A stretch of 18,010 bases of DNA from contig CAZPUJ010000096.1 of the NCBI GenBank assembly GCA_964589725.1, positions 1 to 18,010 of the forward strand, written 5' to 3'. This document shows, in pieces, positions 1-7,686 of this stretch. The notes under the pieces are model-generated. The model saw only the letters and a list, made by a program, of their open reading frames with translations, was not told where the DNA came from and searched no databases. The translations under genes and the position numbers were made by a program. The stretch is from CAYSHJ01 sp964589725 (lineage in GTDB: Bacteria > Planctomycetota > Planctomycetia > Planctomycetales > Planctomycetaceae). The number at the start of each line of letters is the position of its first letter. Position 1 is the stretch's first letter.

Positions 1-431
1 TTTCTTCTTGGCCACCGTAACACTCCTTACAGAGCCAACTGTGTGACCCTCTTCTCCCGCTGGCTAACCGGGCTCAGAAACGGGTTGGAGCAGTCACCAC
101 CTTGATAACGACTTACCAACCGTGATAAGTCGTGGTGAACACCTGGCTCGAATGATCATTGTCACGGTAACGAACTGAAGTGAGCGTTAATCTCATTTCG
201 ATTCGTGGTAGTCACAACTTTCATCCGATCCAAGTTGCTCACACTCTGACGCGACTCATGGTTACGTCTTTTGCGATTTCGTGCAACCCATTTCTGACAA
301 GAATCATGAGTTTGAAACAAGAGCATTGATCGCGCGCGTCGTCAGCCGCGCGCGTTCGCGGCGCGCTGTTTCATCACCGAACATCATCGCGACTACCGCT
401 GAAGGTGCCATCTGTTCTTGAGAGCGCATGT
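1..431. other. Left-edge non-coding stretch with short inverted repeats
   Basis: No reading frame here has protein-like composition together with a plausible start, so I call no gene. It contains an 8-bp inverted repeat, ACGACTTA at 108-115 and TAAGTCGT at 126-133, and a GC-rich hairpin at 331-354 that is listed separately. The stretch lies downstream of the minus-strand gene ending at 432, so part of it is probably that gene's 3' region. The far-left part could belong to the regulatory region of a gene outside the window. Confidence 0.5.
331..354 (-). terminator. GC-rich hairpin, possible terminator of the isomerase-like gene
   Basis: Two copies of the self-complementary octamer CGCGCGCG (331-338 and 347-354) enclose an 8-base loop, giving a very stable stem. 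It lies about 78 bases beyond the stop of the minus-strand gene at 432. Read on the minus strand, the sequence after the stem is only weakly T-rich, so this is not a textbook intrinsic terminator. It may instead be a simple alternating CG tract. Confidence 0.3.
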
Positions 432-1262
432 TTAGTTCGCGGACAATTCATGAAGCACTCGCCGCATGTAGGCGAGACTGTCGTTCGCGATTTTCTCCGC
501 GCCGGGTCGATAGTCAAAGACTTCGACAGAGACCCAACCCGCGTAGTTCGTGCGTTGCAGTGCGCGAAAGATCGGGACGTAATCGGTCGGCCCCATGCCA
601 GGTCCCAACAGATTCACATCGTTCACGTGAAAGTGACCGACGTGCGGTGCGAAGCGTTCGATGAGCGTCGGCAGAGATTCTGATTCCGCGCCGAGCATCG
701 CTTTCACATCTTGATGCAAACAGAGGTTTGGCATGTCGACCATCTGAATCAATCGCATCGCGTCCGCACAGGTGTTGATGAAGTTGGTCTCCTTCGTGGT
801 CAGCGGTTCCAAGCAGATGCGGACTCCACGATCCTGCAGCGCGGGTAAGCAACCGCTCAGGACTTCGGCCGCGTGATCGAATGCTTGATCGAGCGAGACA
901 CCGGGTTCGAGGTTTCGTTGTTGCGGCGAGCCGAGCACCATCAAGGATCCCCCCATGTCCGCGCAGGCGTTGCCGAGTTCAGTCAAGTATTGACTGGTCG
1001 CCCTGCGGACGGTGGCGTTCGCGGTGGTCAGATGCAATCCTTCGGTCTTGGCCAGCAGCCAGTGCAGGCCGATGATCTGCATGCCGTGGGATTCGGCTTG
1101 TTGTCGCAGCATGAGGCGACGTTCCGAAGTCACGTCGGTGATACGCGGTGCTAATGTAAAGGGCGCAACTTCCAGGCCGGTATAGCCCAACTCGGCAGTG
1201 CAGGCACATTGACGCTCCCAGTCCCAGTTCTCGAACAATTCTTGGCAAATTGCGAATTTCAT
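432..1262 (-). CDS. Sugar phosphate isomerase/epimerase-like TIM-barrel protein
   Basis: The 276-residue protein resembles the xylose isomerase-like / AP endonuclease 2 TIM-barrel superfamily, whose members isomerise or epimerise sugars and inositols with a divalent metal. The four expected acidic or histidine metal positions are visible: Glu152 (in CLEPL), Asp185 (in HQDVKAM), His212 (in GHFHVND) and Glu247 (in SVEVF). No signal peptide is seen, so it is probably cytoplasmic. The frame is open 14 codons further upstream, but I chose the ATG at 1262 because the sequence before it reads GAGG, six bases, then ATG on the minus strand, and because MKFAICQELF is a natural first strand of the barrel. 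It stands alone, divergent from the ABC cluster. The family is broad and the substrate cannot be read from sequence. Confidence 0.88.
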   Translation of the reverse strand: MKFAICQELFENWDWERQCACTAELGYTGLEVAPFTLAPRITDVTSERRLMLRQQAESHGMQIIGLHWLLAKTEGLHLTTANATVRRATSQYLTELGNACADMGGSLMVLGSPQQRNLEPGVSLDQAFDHAAEVLSGCLPALQDRGVRICLEPLTTKETNFINTCADAMRLIQMVDMPNLCLHQDVKAMLGAESESLPTLIERFAPHVGHFHVNDVNLLGPGMGPTDYVPIFRALQRTNYAGWVSVEVFDYRPGAEKIANDSLAYMRRVLHELSAN

Positions 1263-1598
1263 GAGCAACCTCGTTGATGGACGACCCAGACGCGGATTAC
1301 ACAATCCAAATCTGAGCCGGTGTTCCTTGCTCAGACTTTAACCGATGCCGGCACACAAACTTGCAACACTCGGGGCATGGCTTTAGATTCCCTCGATTCG
1401 CGAACCTCGAATTTTCGGCCCATTCCACGGCATGCCGAGAACTGTCCAACACTTGCGACCTCGGATGACGTACTCGCGGGCGATCCCTTTTTGTCTTTGG
1501 CTTAGTCCGCTGTTCGGCGGGGCGAATGTTCTCATTTGATCCGCTTTTTCGTGCTCGCATGACAGGCTTTTCGTGTTCGCATTACAGGATGAGGATCG
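1263..1598. other. Divergent intergenic region upstream of the ABC cluster
   Basis: This 336-base spacer separates the minus-strand isomerase-like gene from the plus-strand ABC ATPase, so it should carry promoters for both. I see no strong sigma-70 pair. A TTGATC at 1536-1541 lies 16 bases before CATGAC at 1558-1563, but the second hexamer is poor. The one clear structure is an imperfect tandem duplication at 1543-1587, listed separately. Frames open in this region show no protein-like composition. Confidence 0.5.
1543..1587 (+). repeat. Imperfect tandem repeat just upstream of the ABC ATPase start
   Basis: Two adjacent units, 1543-1565 (23 bases) and 1566-1587 (22 bases), share the pattern GC, a run of T, CGTG-TCGCAT-ACAG. 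They differ by one T in the run and two substitutions. The second unit ends 11 bases before the ATG at 1599, so it sits in the leader and adjoins the ribosome binding region GGATGAGG. It could be a chance duplication or a doubled protein-binding or leader motif. Confidence 0.75.
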
Positions 1599-2495
1599 AT
1601 GGAGAATCAACCGGTCATTCAGATTAAGAACCTGACGAAGATTTATCGCGACTTTTGGGGTCGGAAAAAAGTTCGAGCTCTCAATTCGCTCAGTCTGGAA
1701 GTCCACAAGGGCGAAGTTTTTGGACTATTGGGTCCGAACGGTTCCGGCAAGACCACCACGATGAAGTTGCTGCTCGGCCTGTTGTTTCCAACGGATGGCG
1801 AGATCAATATTCTTGGCAAGCAAGCTTCGGATGTGTCCAAGAACGAGCGGATCGGCTACTTACCCGAAGAGTCTTACCTCTATCGTTTCTTGAACGCGGA
1901 AGAGACGCTCGACTTCTATGGCCGCCTGTTCGACATATCGGCTCAGCAGCGGCGCGAGCGCACGAGCCAGTTGATCGAGCTCGTCGGTCTGCAAAACGCC
2001 AGGAAACGGCAACTCAAAGAGTATTCCAAGGGTATGACTCGCCGCATCGGCTTGGCGCAGGCGCTGATCAATGATCCCGATCTGATCCTGCTCGACGAAC
2101 CGACGAGTGGTCTCGACCCGCTCGGCACGCGTGACATGAAGGACTTGATCCTGAAGTTGAAGTCTCAGGGCAAGACCGTCGTGATGTGCAGTCACCTGCT
2201 GGCCGACGTACAGGATGTCTGCGACCGCATTGCGATTCTGTATGCCGGCGAACTGAAGGAACTCGGGCGTGTCGACGACTTGCTGAAGGAGCAAAACGAG
2301 ACGCAATTGCTCACGACAAAGTTGAGCCCACAAGCGATTACCGAGATCGAGGTCGTCTTGGCCAAACACAACGCGAAGTTGATCGAGCACGGCCATCCGA
2401 CAAACAGTTTGGAAGATCTCTTCTTGAAGACTGTGCAGAAGAGTCAAGAACGTCCGGGTCAGCGCTACGTTCCGACGAGTACCGAGAAGACTTAA
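1599..2495 (+). CDS. ABC transporter ATP-binding protein (ABC-2 type partner)
   Basis: This 298-residue protein is a complete ABC ATPase. Walker A is GPNGSGKT at residues 45-52. The Q-loop region reads IGYLPEE (85-91), with the PE form common in ATPases that partner ABC-2 permeases. The signature is YSKGM (142-146), Walker B is LILLDEP (162-168), the D-loop is SGLD (170-173), and the switch histidine is His199. A C-terminal extension of about 80 residues follows the core, as in many drug, lipid or polysaccharide exporters. The ATG is preceded by GGATGAGG at good spacing. It is the first gene of a cluster: the permease starts 41 bases after its stop. ATP hydrolysis at the inner face of the cytoplasmic membrane would drive the permease encoded next. 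The substrate is unknown. Confidence 0.96.
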   Translation: MENQPVIQIKNLTKIYRDFWGRKKVRALNSLSLEVHKGEVFGLLGPNGSGKTTTMKLLLGLLFPTDGEINILGKQASDVSKNERIGYLPEESYLYRFLNAEETLDFYGRLFDISAQQRRERTSQLIELVGLQNARKRQLKEYSKGMTRRIGLAQALINDPDLILLDEPTSGLDPLGTRDMKDLILKLKSQGKTVVMCSHLLADVQDVCDRIAILYAGELKELGRVDDLLKEQNETQLLTTKLSPQAITEIEVVLAKHNAKLIEHGHPTNSLEDLFLKTVQKSQERPGQRYVPTSTEKT

Positions 2496-2536
2496 TTCAT
2501 GCCCAGTAAACTTCGCTCACCGATCGAGAAGCGACC

Positions 2537-4126
2537 ATGACGTTTGATCGTGCTCCGTTTGTGTTCGGCCCGGCATTGCTGGAGTGGCTGCGGGTCTTCG
2601 GCAGTTTCGCGGGAATCATCTTCGCCATCGCGACGGTGACCGCATTGGGGGTTTATGGTTCTGCCGGCCCGGTCGCCGTGATGGAGCGCGTGCGGCACGG
2701 GCTGCATGACTTCGCGAATCTTTCGTTGCAACGGATTTGGGCGATCGCGTGGTTGACCTTCATAGAGGCGTACCGACGCAAGGCATTCATGTTCTTTGTC
2801 GTGTTCGTCTTTTTGATGATGTTTGCGGGATGGTTCTTGAGTACCAACCTTCGAGCCGACTTGCAGGTCAGGAATGCCGTCAGTTTTGCGCTGACGACGA
2901 TTTCCTGGTTGGCGATACCGGTTGTCTTGTTGCTATCGTGTTGGGGTATTCCCGAGGACATTCGACTCCGTTCGCTGCACACCGTCGTGACAAAGCCGGT
3001 CCGACGGAATGAAGTGTTGATGGGCCGCATCCTGGGTTTTTCAGTGGTGGCCTTGTTGGTTGTGGCCATCATGGGCATCGCTGGTTTCGTGTGGGTGAAT
3101 CGACAAATCCCCGACAGAGCGAAACCTGGACTGATCTGTCGCGTGCCAGTTTACGGAACACTGACTTTCCTGGATCGAGAAGGACAACCAACGGATAAGG
3201 GAGTCAACACGGGAGATATTTGGGAATTTCGCAGCTACATCGAAGGAGGCACCAAAGGCGCGGCGATCTGGACTTTCCCCATCGACAGCGAGGCCGACCA
3301 TCTCAAGCTAGAGTCACGCTTTGAGGCGTTCCGGACTCACAAGGGCCGGCTCGGCCAGTCGCTACAGGTTCGCTACGTGCTGATCAACGAGACCAAACAA
3401 CTTCGCGTTCCGTTGGAATCTTTTGAAATCGCGGAATTCGCCCTGAATGAGCGGGACGTCGCTCGACAGATTTCCTACTACGACGAAACCGCGAAGGCGA
3501 AGAAATCAATTGATCTGTTCAAGGATCTCGTCGATCAAGGAAAGCTTACCATCGAAGTGCAGTGCATGGATTCTGGACAATATCTGGGCATGGCTCGTCC
3601 GGACTTGTTCGTGCGCCTGCCGGACCGTCCATTCGCGGTCGGGTATTTCAAGGCGGTGTTGGGAATCGGTTTGCTGGCGGTGTTTGTGGTCGCGATCGGT
3701 GTGACAGCCAGTACCTTTGTCAAAGGTCCGGTGGCGACGTTGCTGACTTTCACCGTGCTCATCGTCGGGCAGGGCTTTCGAGAGTTCATGCTCAAGCTGA
3801 TCACGGGCGAGCAAAAAGGAGGCGGACCCGTTGAGTCGTTGTATCGGCTGATCAGGCAGATGAACGACACGGTGGGACTGGAAGACAACATCGGAATCAG
3901 ACTGATGCAAGGCATCGACAGCATCTTTTTCGGTGGTTTGTGGTTGCTGCAACACCTCATCCCCGACTTGAGTCCGTTCGTGATGTCGCCGTACGTGGCC
4001 AACGGATTTGACGTGCCGTGGTCAGTCGCGCTGGCACGCTGTCTGTTTATGACTTTGGGCTATCTCATTCCCTGTTTGTTGGTCGGCTACTACAGCCTGA
4101 CGCTGAGGGAGCTGGAAGCAAAATGA
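2537..4126 (+). CDS. ABC-2 type transporter permease with large soluble domain
   Basis: This 529-residue membrane protein follows its ATPase. Hydrophobic segments are visible at roughly residues 20-40, 82-102, 114-137, 165-187, 370-395, 400-417, 463-482 and 496-525. Between the fourth and fifth lies a polar domain of about 180 residues (190-368), probably extracytoplasmic and beta-rich. That layout, with a big soluble loop between the first and second membrane halves, resembles ABC-2 permeases of the gliding/NosY/exporter type, but this is family-level inference. The ATG at 2537 has only a weak purine stretch (GAGAAG) upstream. The stop overlaps the start of the next gene (ATGA), which implies translational coupling. 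It presumably forms a homodimeric export channel with the 1599-2495 ATPase. Confidence 0.9.
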   Translation: MTFDRAPFVFGPALLEWLRVFGSFAGIIFAIATVTALGVYGSAGPVAVMERVRHGLHDFANLSLQRIWAIAWLTFIEAYRRKAFMFFVVFVFLMMFAGWFLSTNLRADLQVRNAVSFALTTISWLAIPVVLLLSCWGIPEDIRLRSLHTVVTKPVRRNEVLMGRILGFSVVALLVVAIMGIAGFVWVNRQIPDRAKPGLICRVPVYGTLTFLDREGQPTDKGVNTGDIWEFRSYIEGGTKGAAIWTFPIDSEADHLKLESRFEAFRTHKGRLGQSLQVRYVLINETKQLRVPLESFEIAEFALNERDVARQISYYDETAKAKKSIDLFKDLVDQGKLTIEVQCMDSGQYLGMARPDLFVRLPDRPFAVGYFKAVLGIGLLAVFVVAIGVTASTFVKGPVATLLTFTVLIVGQGFREFMLKLITGEQKGGGPVESLYRLIRQMNDTVGLEDNIGIRLMQGIDSIFFGGLWLLQHLIPDLSPFVMSPYVANGFDVPWSVALARCLFMTLGYLIPCLLVGYYSLTLRELEAK

Positions 4127-5460
4127 TCGAAAGTTTGACCGCGCGGCAGCGCAAGTTGGCGTACTTGGTCGGCATTGTCGTGTTGTCGTTGCCCATTATT
4201 GGGCTGGGTATGCCGGCCAGTGACGAAGAGAACTCGGGCGGCAGGTTAGCGCACCTGCGGCAAGAATATGATTTGGGCGAAAGTACTCTGGGAAAGGTGG
4301 ACCCCACCAGCGCCACGATGAATCTTGTCTTGCTGGGCATGCGCGGCGTCGCCGTCAACCTGCTGCGGATGGAACTCGATCAGCAAAAGGACAGGAAGCA
4401 GTGGGCGCAGATGCGTGCCACCACCGAGTCAGTCATCTTGCTGCAGCCGCACTTCATTCAGGTCTGGCGGTATCTTGGCTGGAACTTGGCTTACAACGTT
4501 TCGGCGGAGTGGGACGCGGTCGAGGATCGTTATTTTTGGGTCAAGGAAGGCGCGAAGTTCCTCATGCAGGGAGCGGACCGAAACAAGAAAGATCCCGAAA
4601 TCTATTGGGAGACCGGCCGCACGCTGGGCCAAAAGATCGGCCGCGCTGACGAATGGAAGTTCTTCCGCAAGTTCTTCAAAGTTGATCCCGATGAAGAGCG
4701 TTTCAATAAAGGACCGGACAACGACATCAACCCCGAGGGCAAGGATAATTACTTGGCCGCCAAGGATTGGTATAATAAGGCCAACGCCGCCGAGGATAAA
4801 CACGAACAGCACATCATGATGCAAGCGTTGTTCCGTTCGTATCCGGCGCGCTCACAATTGGATTTCGCCGAGGCGTTGCAGCGAGAAGGCATCTTCGACG
4901 GAGGAGCCCGCGACGCTTGGGAGAAGGCCCACCACGAGTGGGTTGACGGCTTTGGGCGTATGCGCTTTTTAGCCGAAGTGAACCTTGAGATTTCCATGGA
5001 AGCCGACGACAAAGAAATCGAATCGTTAGCCAAGTCGAGTGGGTTCGATTTGGAAAGGGTACGACGGGAGATCAACTTCTATCAGAACACATGCAATTAC
5101 CGATTCTGGCGGACGAAAGCCCACTCGGAGATGCAGCCCAACACAGTCGACGTGCATCGCGAACTGTACGAAGGGGAGCAACTCTTCAAGTCGGGCGAAC
5201 TTGAGACGGCTCAGGCCACGTTGGAATCGGGACTGAAGAAGTACGAACGTTTGTTAAAGGATTACACGGACCTTGAGAACGATGATAACACTCTGGAAGA
5301 GGGCTTATGGGCCGTCATGCTTTGGCAAAAGATCTACCAGTTGAATCACCAGATTCAGCCCGAAGAGTTCCCGCTGAAATGGATGTGGGAAAAGGAAGCC
5401 AATCGGATTCCGAACTTGCAGCAGGACTTTGATCGTTACAGCGGTCGCCGAGTTCGGTGA
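4123..5460 (+). CDS. Membrane-anchored protein of unknown function, coupled to ABC permease
   Basis: I do not recognise a named family. The 445-residue product starts with a short basic segment and one hydrophobic helix (about residues 8-28, ending near PIIGLGMP), so it is anchored in or exported across the inner membrane. The rest is hydrophilic, rich in aromatic residues and helix formers. Stretches such as FIQVWRYLGWNLAYNVS, the repeated NY-A-DWY pattern and LFKSGELETAQATLESGL (about residues 364-381) look like degenerate TPR-type helical pairs. The frame is open to 4018, but I place the start at the ATG at 4123, which overlaps the permease stop as ATGA and has GAGGGAG upstream. The strict coupling suggests it is a periplasmic-side partner of the ABC-2 transporter. 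Planctomycete homologues have, from memory, carried the uninformative label IRE; I give that little weight. Confidence 0.85.
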   Translation: MIESLTARQRKLAYLVGIVVLSLPIIGLGMPASDEENSGGRLAHLRQEYDLGESTLGKVDPTSATMNLVLLGMRGVAVNLLRMELDQQKDRKQWAQMRATTESVILLQPHFIQVWRYLGWNLAYNVSAEWDAVEDRYFWVKEGAKFLMQGADRNKKDPEIYWETGRTLGQKIGRADEWKFFRKFFKVDPDEERFNKGPDNDINPEGKDNYLAAKDWYNKANAAEDKHEQHIMMQALFRSYPARSQLDFAEALQREGIFDGGARDAWEKAHHEWVDGFGRMRFLAEVNLEISMEADDKEIESLAKSSGFDLERVRREINFYQNTCNYRFWRTKAHSEMQPNTVDVHRELYEGEQLFKSGELETAQATLESGLKKYERLLKDYTDLENDDNTLEEGLWAVMLWQKIYQLNHQIQPEEFPLKWMWEKEANRIPNLQQDFDRYSGRRVR

Positions 5461-5490
5461 GGCCGCTGGTCGGACCAACGTCGACACGAC

Positions 5491-5955
5491 GTGAGGAGAT
5501 GTCCTATCGCCATCGCTTCTGTTTCATCCTCGCCTGCACTTCCCGATCTGGCGGAACGTCGTCATGCCGGCTTGGAACGGGCGTGTCTGGCCGCGCAGGC
5601 GGCCGAGGATCTCAAGGGAAAATCCACGGTTGTGCTCGACATGACGCCGGTCACACCGATCGTCGATTACTTCGTCGTGACGACGGCGACAAGCGGTCGG
5701 CAGATGCGCGCGATCGCGGAAGAAGTCGAGGCGATGCTCAAGTCGCGCGGCAACCGCCCGCGTGTTGGTGTCGAAGGTCGCGCGTCCGAGACTTGGATTC
5801 TGCAAGATTATGGCGACATCGTGCTGCACGTCTTCTCACCCGAAGGTCGCGCTCTATACGATCTTGAACATCTCTGGGCCGACGCTCCGCACCTTGATTG
5901 GAAGGCACATTTGGTGTCGCTCGCCGGTTCGTCGCCGCCAGCCGCGCGCTTGTGA
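5491..5955 (+). CDS. rsfS: Ribosomal silencing factor RsfS (YbeB/Iojap family)
   Basis: RsfS binds ribosomal protein uL14 and prevents joining of the 30S and 50S subunits, dampening translation in starvation. The family core is clear: VVLDMTPVTPIVDYFVV (about residues 47-63), then TSGRQMRAIAEEVE, and the hallmark ETWILQDYGDIVLHVF, RALYDLEHLW and DAPHLDW near the C-terminus. The start is uncertain. In frame, only GTG at 5491 and TTG at 5572 are conventional; neither has a Shine-Dalgarno site, and GTG adds about 25 residues beyond the usual N-terminus. A GAGGAG motif at 5493-5498 directly abuts an ATG at 5499 that is in another frame. I give the GTG as the outer limit. It lies 30 bases after the ABC cluster and may be cotranscribed. 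The usual neighbours nadD and proA are not present. Confidence 0.92.
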   Translation: MRRCPIAIASVSSSPALPDLAERRHAGLERACLAAQAAEDLKGKSTVVLDMTPVTPIVDYFVVTTATSGRQMRAIAEEVEAMLKSRGNRPRVGVEGRASETWILQDYGDIVLHVFSPEGRALYDLEHLWADAPHLDWKAHLVSLAGSSPPAARL

Positions 5956-6005
5956 GCTTGCGGATATGAAGTTGCCTCGGCCCACTGTCGATCGTCGCCG
6001 AGCTT

Positions 6006-6032
6006 TTGGCTCGATCTCGCCCGGACTAGAAT
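6006..6032 (+). promoter_or_regulatory. Possible sigma-70-like promoter before the MFS gene
   Basis: A TTGGCT at 6006-6011 is followed after 15 bases by TAGAAT at 6027-6032, about 37 bases upstream of the MFS start codon. The -10 match is good (5 of 6), but the -35 match is modest and the spacing is short. Planctomycete promoters are poorly defined, so this is tentative. Confidence 0.3.
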
Positions 6033-6069
6033 CACGAGCCGATTCACCGTCCCGCACAACGAGGTTGAA

Positions 6070-7548
6070 ATGTCGGAAGGCACCGCACCGCCAGCGTCCA
6101 ATAAGATGAGTTCGGTTCAGTGGTTGATCTGTGCCATCGCGGCGATCGGATTTGCCTTCGACATTTATGAACTACTGATGCTGCCGCTGATCGTGAAGCC
6201 GGCGTTGGCCTCGTTGGGAGGCTTGGGACCGGACGGCGTGGCCCCGTTGCTGGCGCCGGGCAGCGAAGGCTATGTGAAATGGGCTCGGATGCTGTTCTTC
6301 GTACCGGCGTTGGCGGGTGGCGTGTTCGGCTTGCTGGGCGGCTACCTGACCGACCGTCTTGGCCGGCGTCGCGTGTTGACGTTCAGCATCTTGTTGTATG
6401 CGTTCTCGGCCTGCGCGGCGGGATTCGCTCAGACGCTGCCGCAGTTGCTCGTGTGCCGTTGTTTGGTGTTCATTGGCGTCTGCGTCGAATTCGTCGCGGC
6501 AGTCGCCTGGCTGGCGGAGTTATTTCCCGATCATCAGCAGCGTGAGAAAGTGCTCGGCTACACGCAGGCGTTTTCGTCGTTCGGCGGCTTGCTGGTGGCG
6601 GCGGCCAACGTGTTGGCGGCCAAGTTCGCAGACAGCTTGCCCGGGATTCATGGAGCTCACGAAGCGTGGCGTTACACGCTCATTTCCGGCGTCCTGCCCG
6701 CTCTGCCGCTGATCATCATTCGTCCGTTCTTGCCAGAATCGCCCGAATGGCAACGCAAGCGCGATGCCGGGTTGCTCAAGCGAGCCAGCATCGCGGAGCT
6801 CTTCAGTCCGCAACTCGTCCGCGCCACGATCTTCACGACCTTGGTCTTCGCGGCGAGTTACGGGATCGCCTTCGGAGCGATCCAGCAGTTGCCGCAAATC
6901 CTGGGCGCGCCGAAGGGCGGACACAGGGAAATTCTGGCGATCGCCAAGACGGCTCAAGACAATGCCATCGAGGCGGCGAAAGCCACTGGGAAGCCGGTGC
7001 CGAAAGAAGGTCGGCTCAAGCAGATTGCCGGCAACGCCGCGGACGCCGCGGTCGCGAAGGTCACATTCTGGCAAGAGATCGGCGGCTTGTTCGGACGCTT
7101 CGCGCTGGCGATCCTCGCGCTGTCGATCGTCAGCCGTCGCCAATTGCTGCGCATCTTCCAACTACCGGCGTTGATTTTTGTGCCCCTCTTCTTCTGGTGG
7201 ATTTCCAACAACCTGCAGACGGACAGTTTGATGTCGATCAAAATCGGCATCTTCGTGGCTGGCTTGCTGACCGTGGCTCAGTTCAGTTTCTGGGGCAACT
7301 ACATTCCGCTGGTGTTTCCGTTGCACTTGCGGGGAACCGGCGAAAGCTTCGCGGCCAACATCGGCGGACGAGTCATCGGTACCGCCGCGGCGTGGATTAC
7401 AATCACGCTTTCGGAAGCGAAGCCGCCTCAGCCCGGCAAGATCGCGTTGATGGGCGCGTGCGTCGCCGGTGCGTACGCGCTGCTGGGAGCCATCCTGACT
7501 CAGTGGTTGCCCGAACCGCCGAAAAACCCGACTCAAGAGTCCGCTTAA
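6070..7548 (+). CDS. MFS transporter, metabolite:H+ symporter type
   Basis: The 492-residue protein has the hydrophobic pattern of a 12-helix major facilitator. Helix 1 ends in FAFDIYELLMLP, an acidic pattern seen in the aromatic acid/sugar symporter branch. The MFS motif A, GGYLTDRLGRRRVL, follows helix 2 at about residues 91-104. The loop after helix 6 carries FLPESPEWQRKRD, the PESP motif common in sugar and metabolite porters. After the seventh helix there is an extra, mostly hydrophilic alanine- and lysine-rich insertion of about 50 residues (roughly 280-335), which makes the protein longer than the usual 400-450. The ATG at 6070 has GAGG six bases upstream. It would move a small metabolite across the cytoplasmic membrane; substrate and direction are not readable. 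It is followed by the secreted propeller gene in the same orientation. Confidence 0.93.
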   Translation: MSEGTAPPASNKMSSVQWLICAIAAIGFAFDIYELLMLPLIVKPALASLGGLGPDGVAPLLAPGSEGYVKWARMLFFVPALAGGVFGLLGGYLTDRLGRRRVLTFSILLYAFSACAAGFAQTLPQLLVCRCLVFIGVCVEFVAAVAWLAELFPDHQQREKVLGYTQAFSSFGGLLVAAANVLAAKFADSLPGIHGAHEAWRYTLISGVLPALPLIIIRPFLPESPEWQRKRDAGLLKRASIAELFSPQLVRATIFTTLVFAASYGIAFGAIQQLPQILGAPKGGHREILAIAKTAQDNAIEAAKATGKPVPKEGRLKQIAGNAADAAVAKVTFWQEIGGLFGRFALAILALSIVSRRQLLRIFQLPALIFVPLFFWWISNNLQTDSLMSIKIGIFVAGLLTVAQFSFWGNYIPLVFPLHLRGTGESFAANIGGRVIGTAAAWITITLSEAKPPQPGKIALMGACVAGAYALLGAILTQWLPEPPKNPTQESA

Positions 7549-7575
7549 ATGAAGTCAACGGTTTCACGGAGAAAT

Positions 7576-7686
7576 ATGTTCCGACTCGCTGTAGCCGGGG
7601 CCCTGGTGATCGGCACAAGGCCGGCAACCACCCGGAAAAACTTCGGAGAGGGAATATGCCGCCATCGAATCTGGCAAGGACGCTAG
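7576..7686 (+). CDS. Possible 36-codon upstream reading frame (leader)
   Basis: An ATG at 7576 is preceded by ACGGAG at good ribosome-binding distance. It opens a short frame whose first residues, MFRLAVAGALVIGT, look like a signal-peptide start. The frame ends in TAG at 7684-7686, overlapping the beginning of the large propeller gene in another frame. It might be a translated leader affecting the downstream start, the relic of an older N-terminus, or chance. The later residues are arginine-rich and not protein-like, so I favour a non-conserved frame. Confidence 0.2.
   Translation: MFRLAVAGALVIGTRPATTRKNFGEGICRHRIWQGR

Noticed and set aside
5499..5867. Alternative frame starting at ATG 5499 over rsfS
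   Set aside because: The product is arginine-rich and unrelated to any family, while the overlapping frame encodes all RsfS motifs. The GAGGAG directly abuts this ATG with no spacing.
6666..7655. Upstream extension of the propeller frame into the MFS gene
   Set aside because: The 330 extra codons are out of frame with, and overlap, the well-supported MFS gene. A signal peptide and ribosome site mark the real start at 7656.
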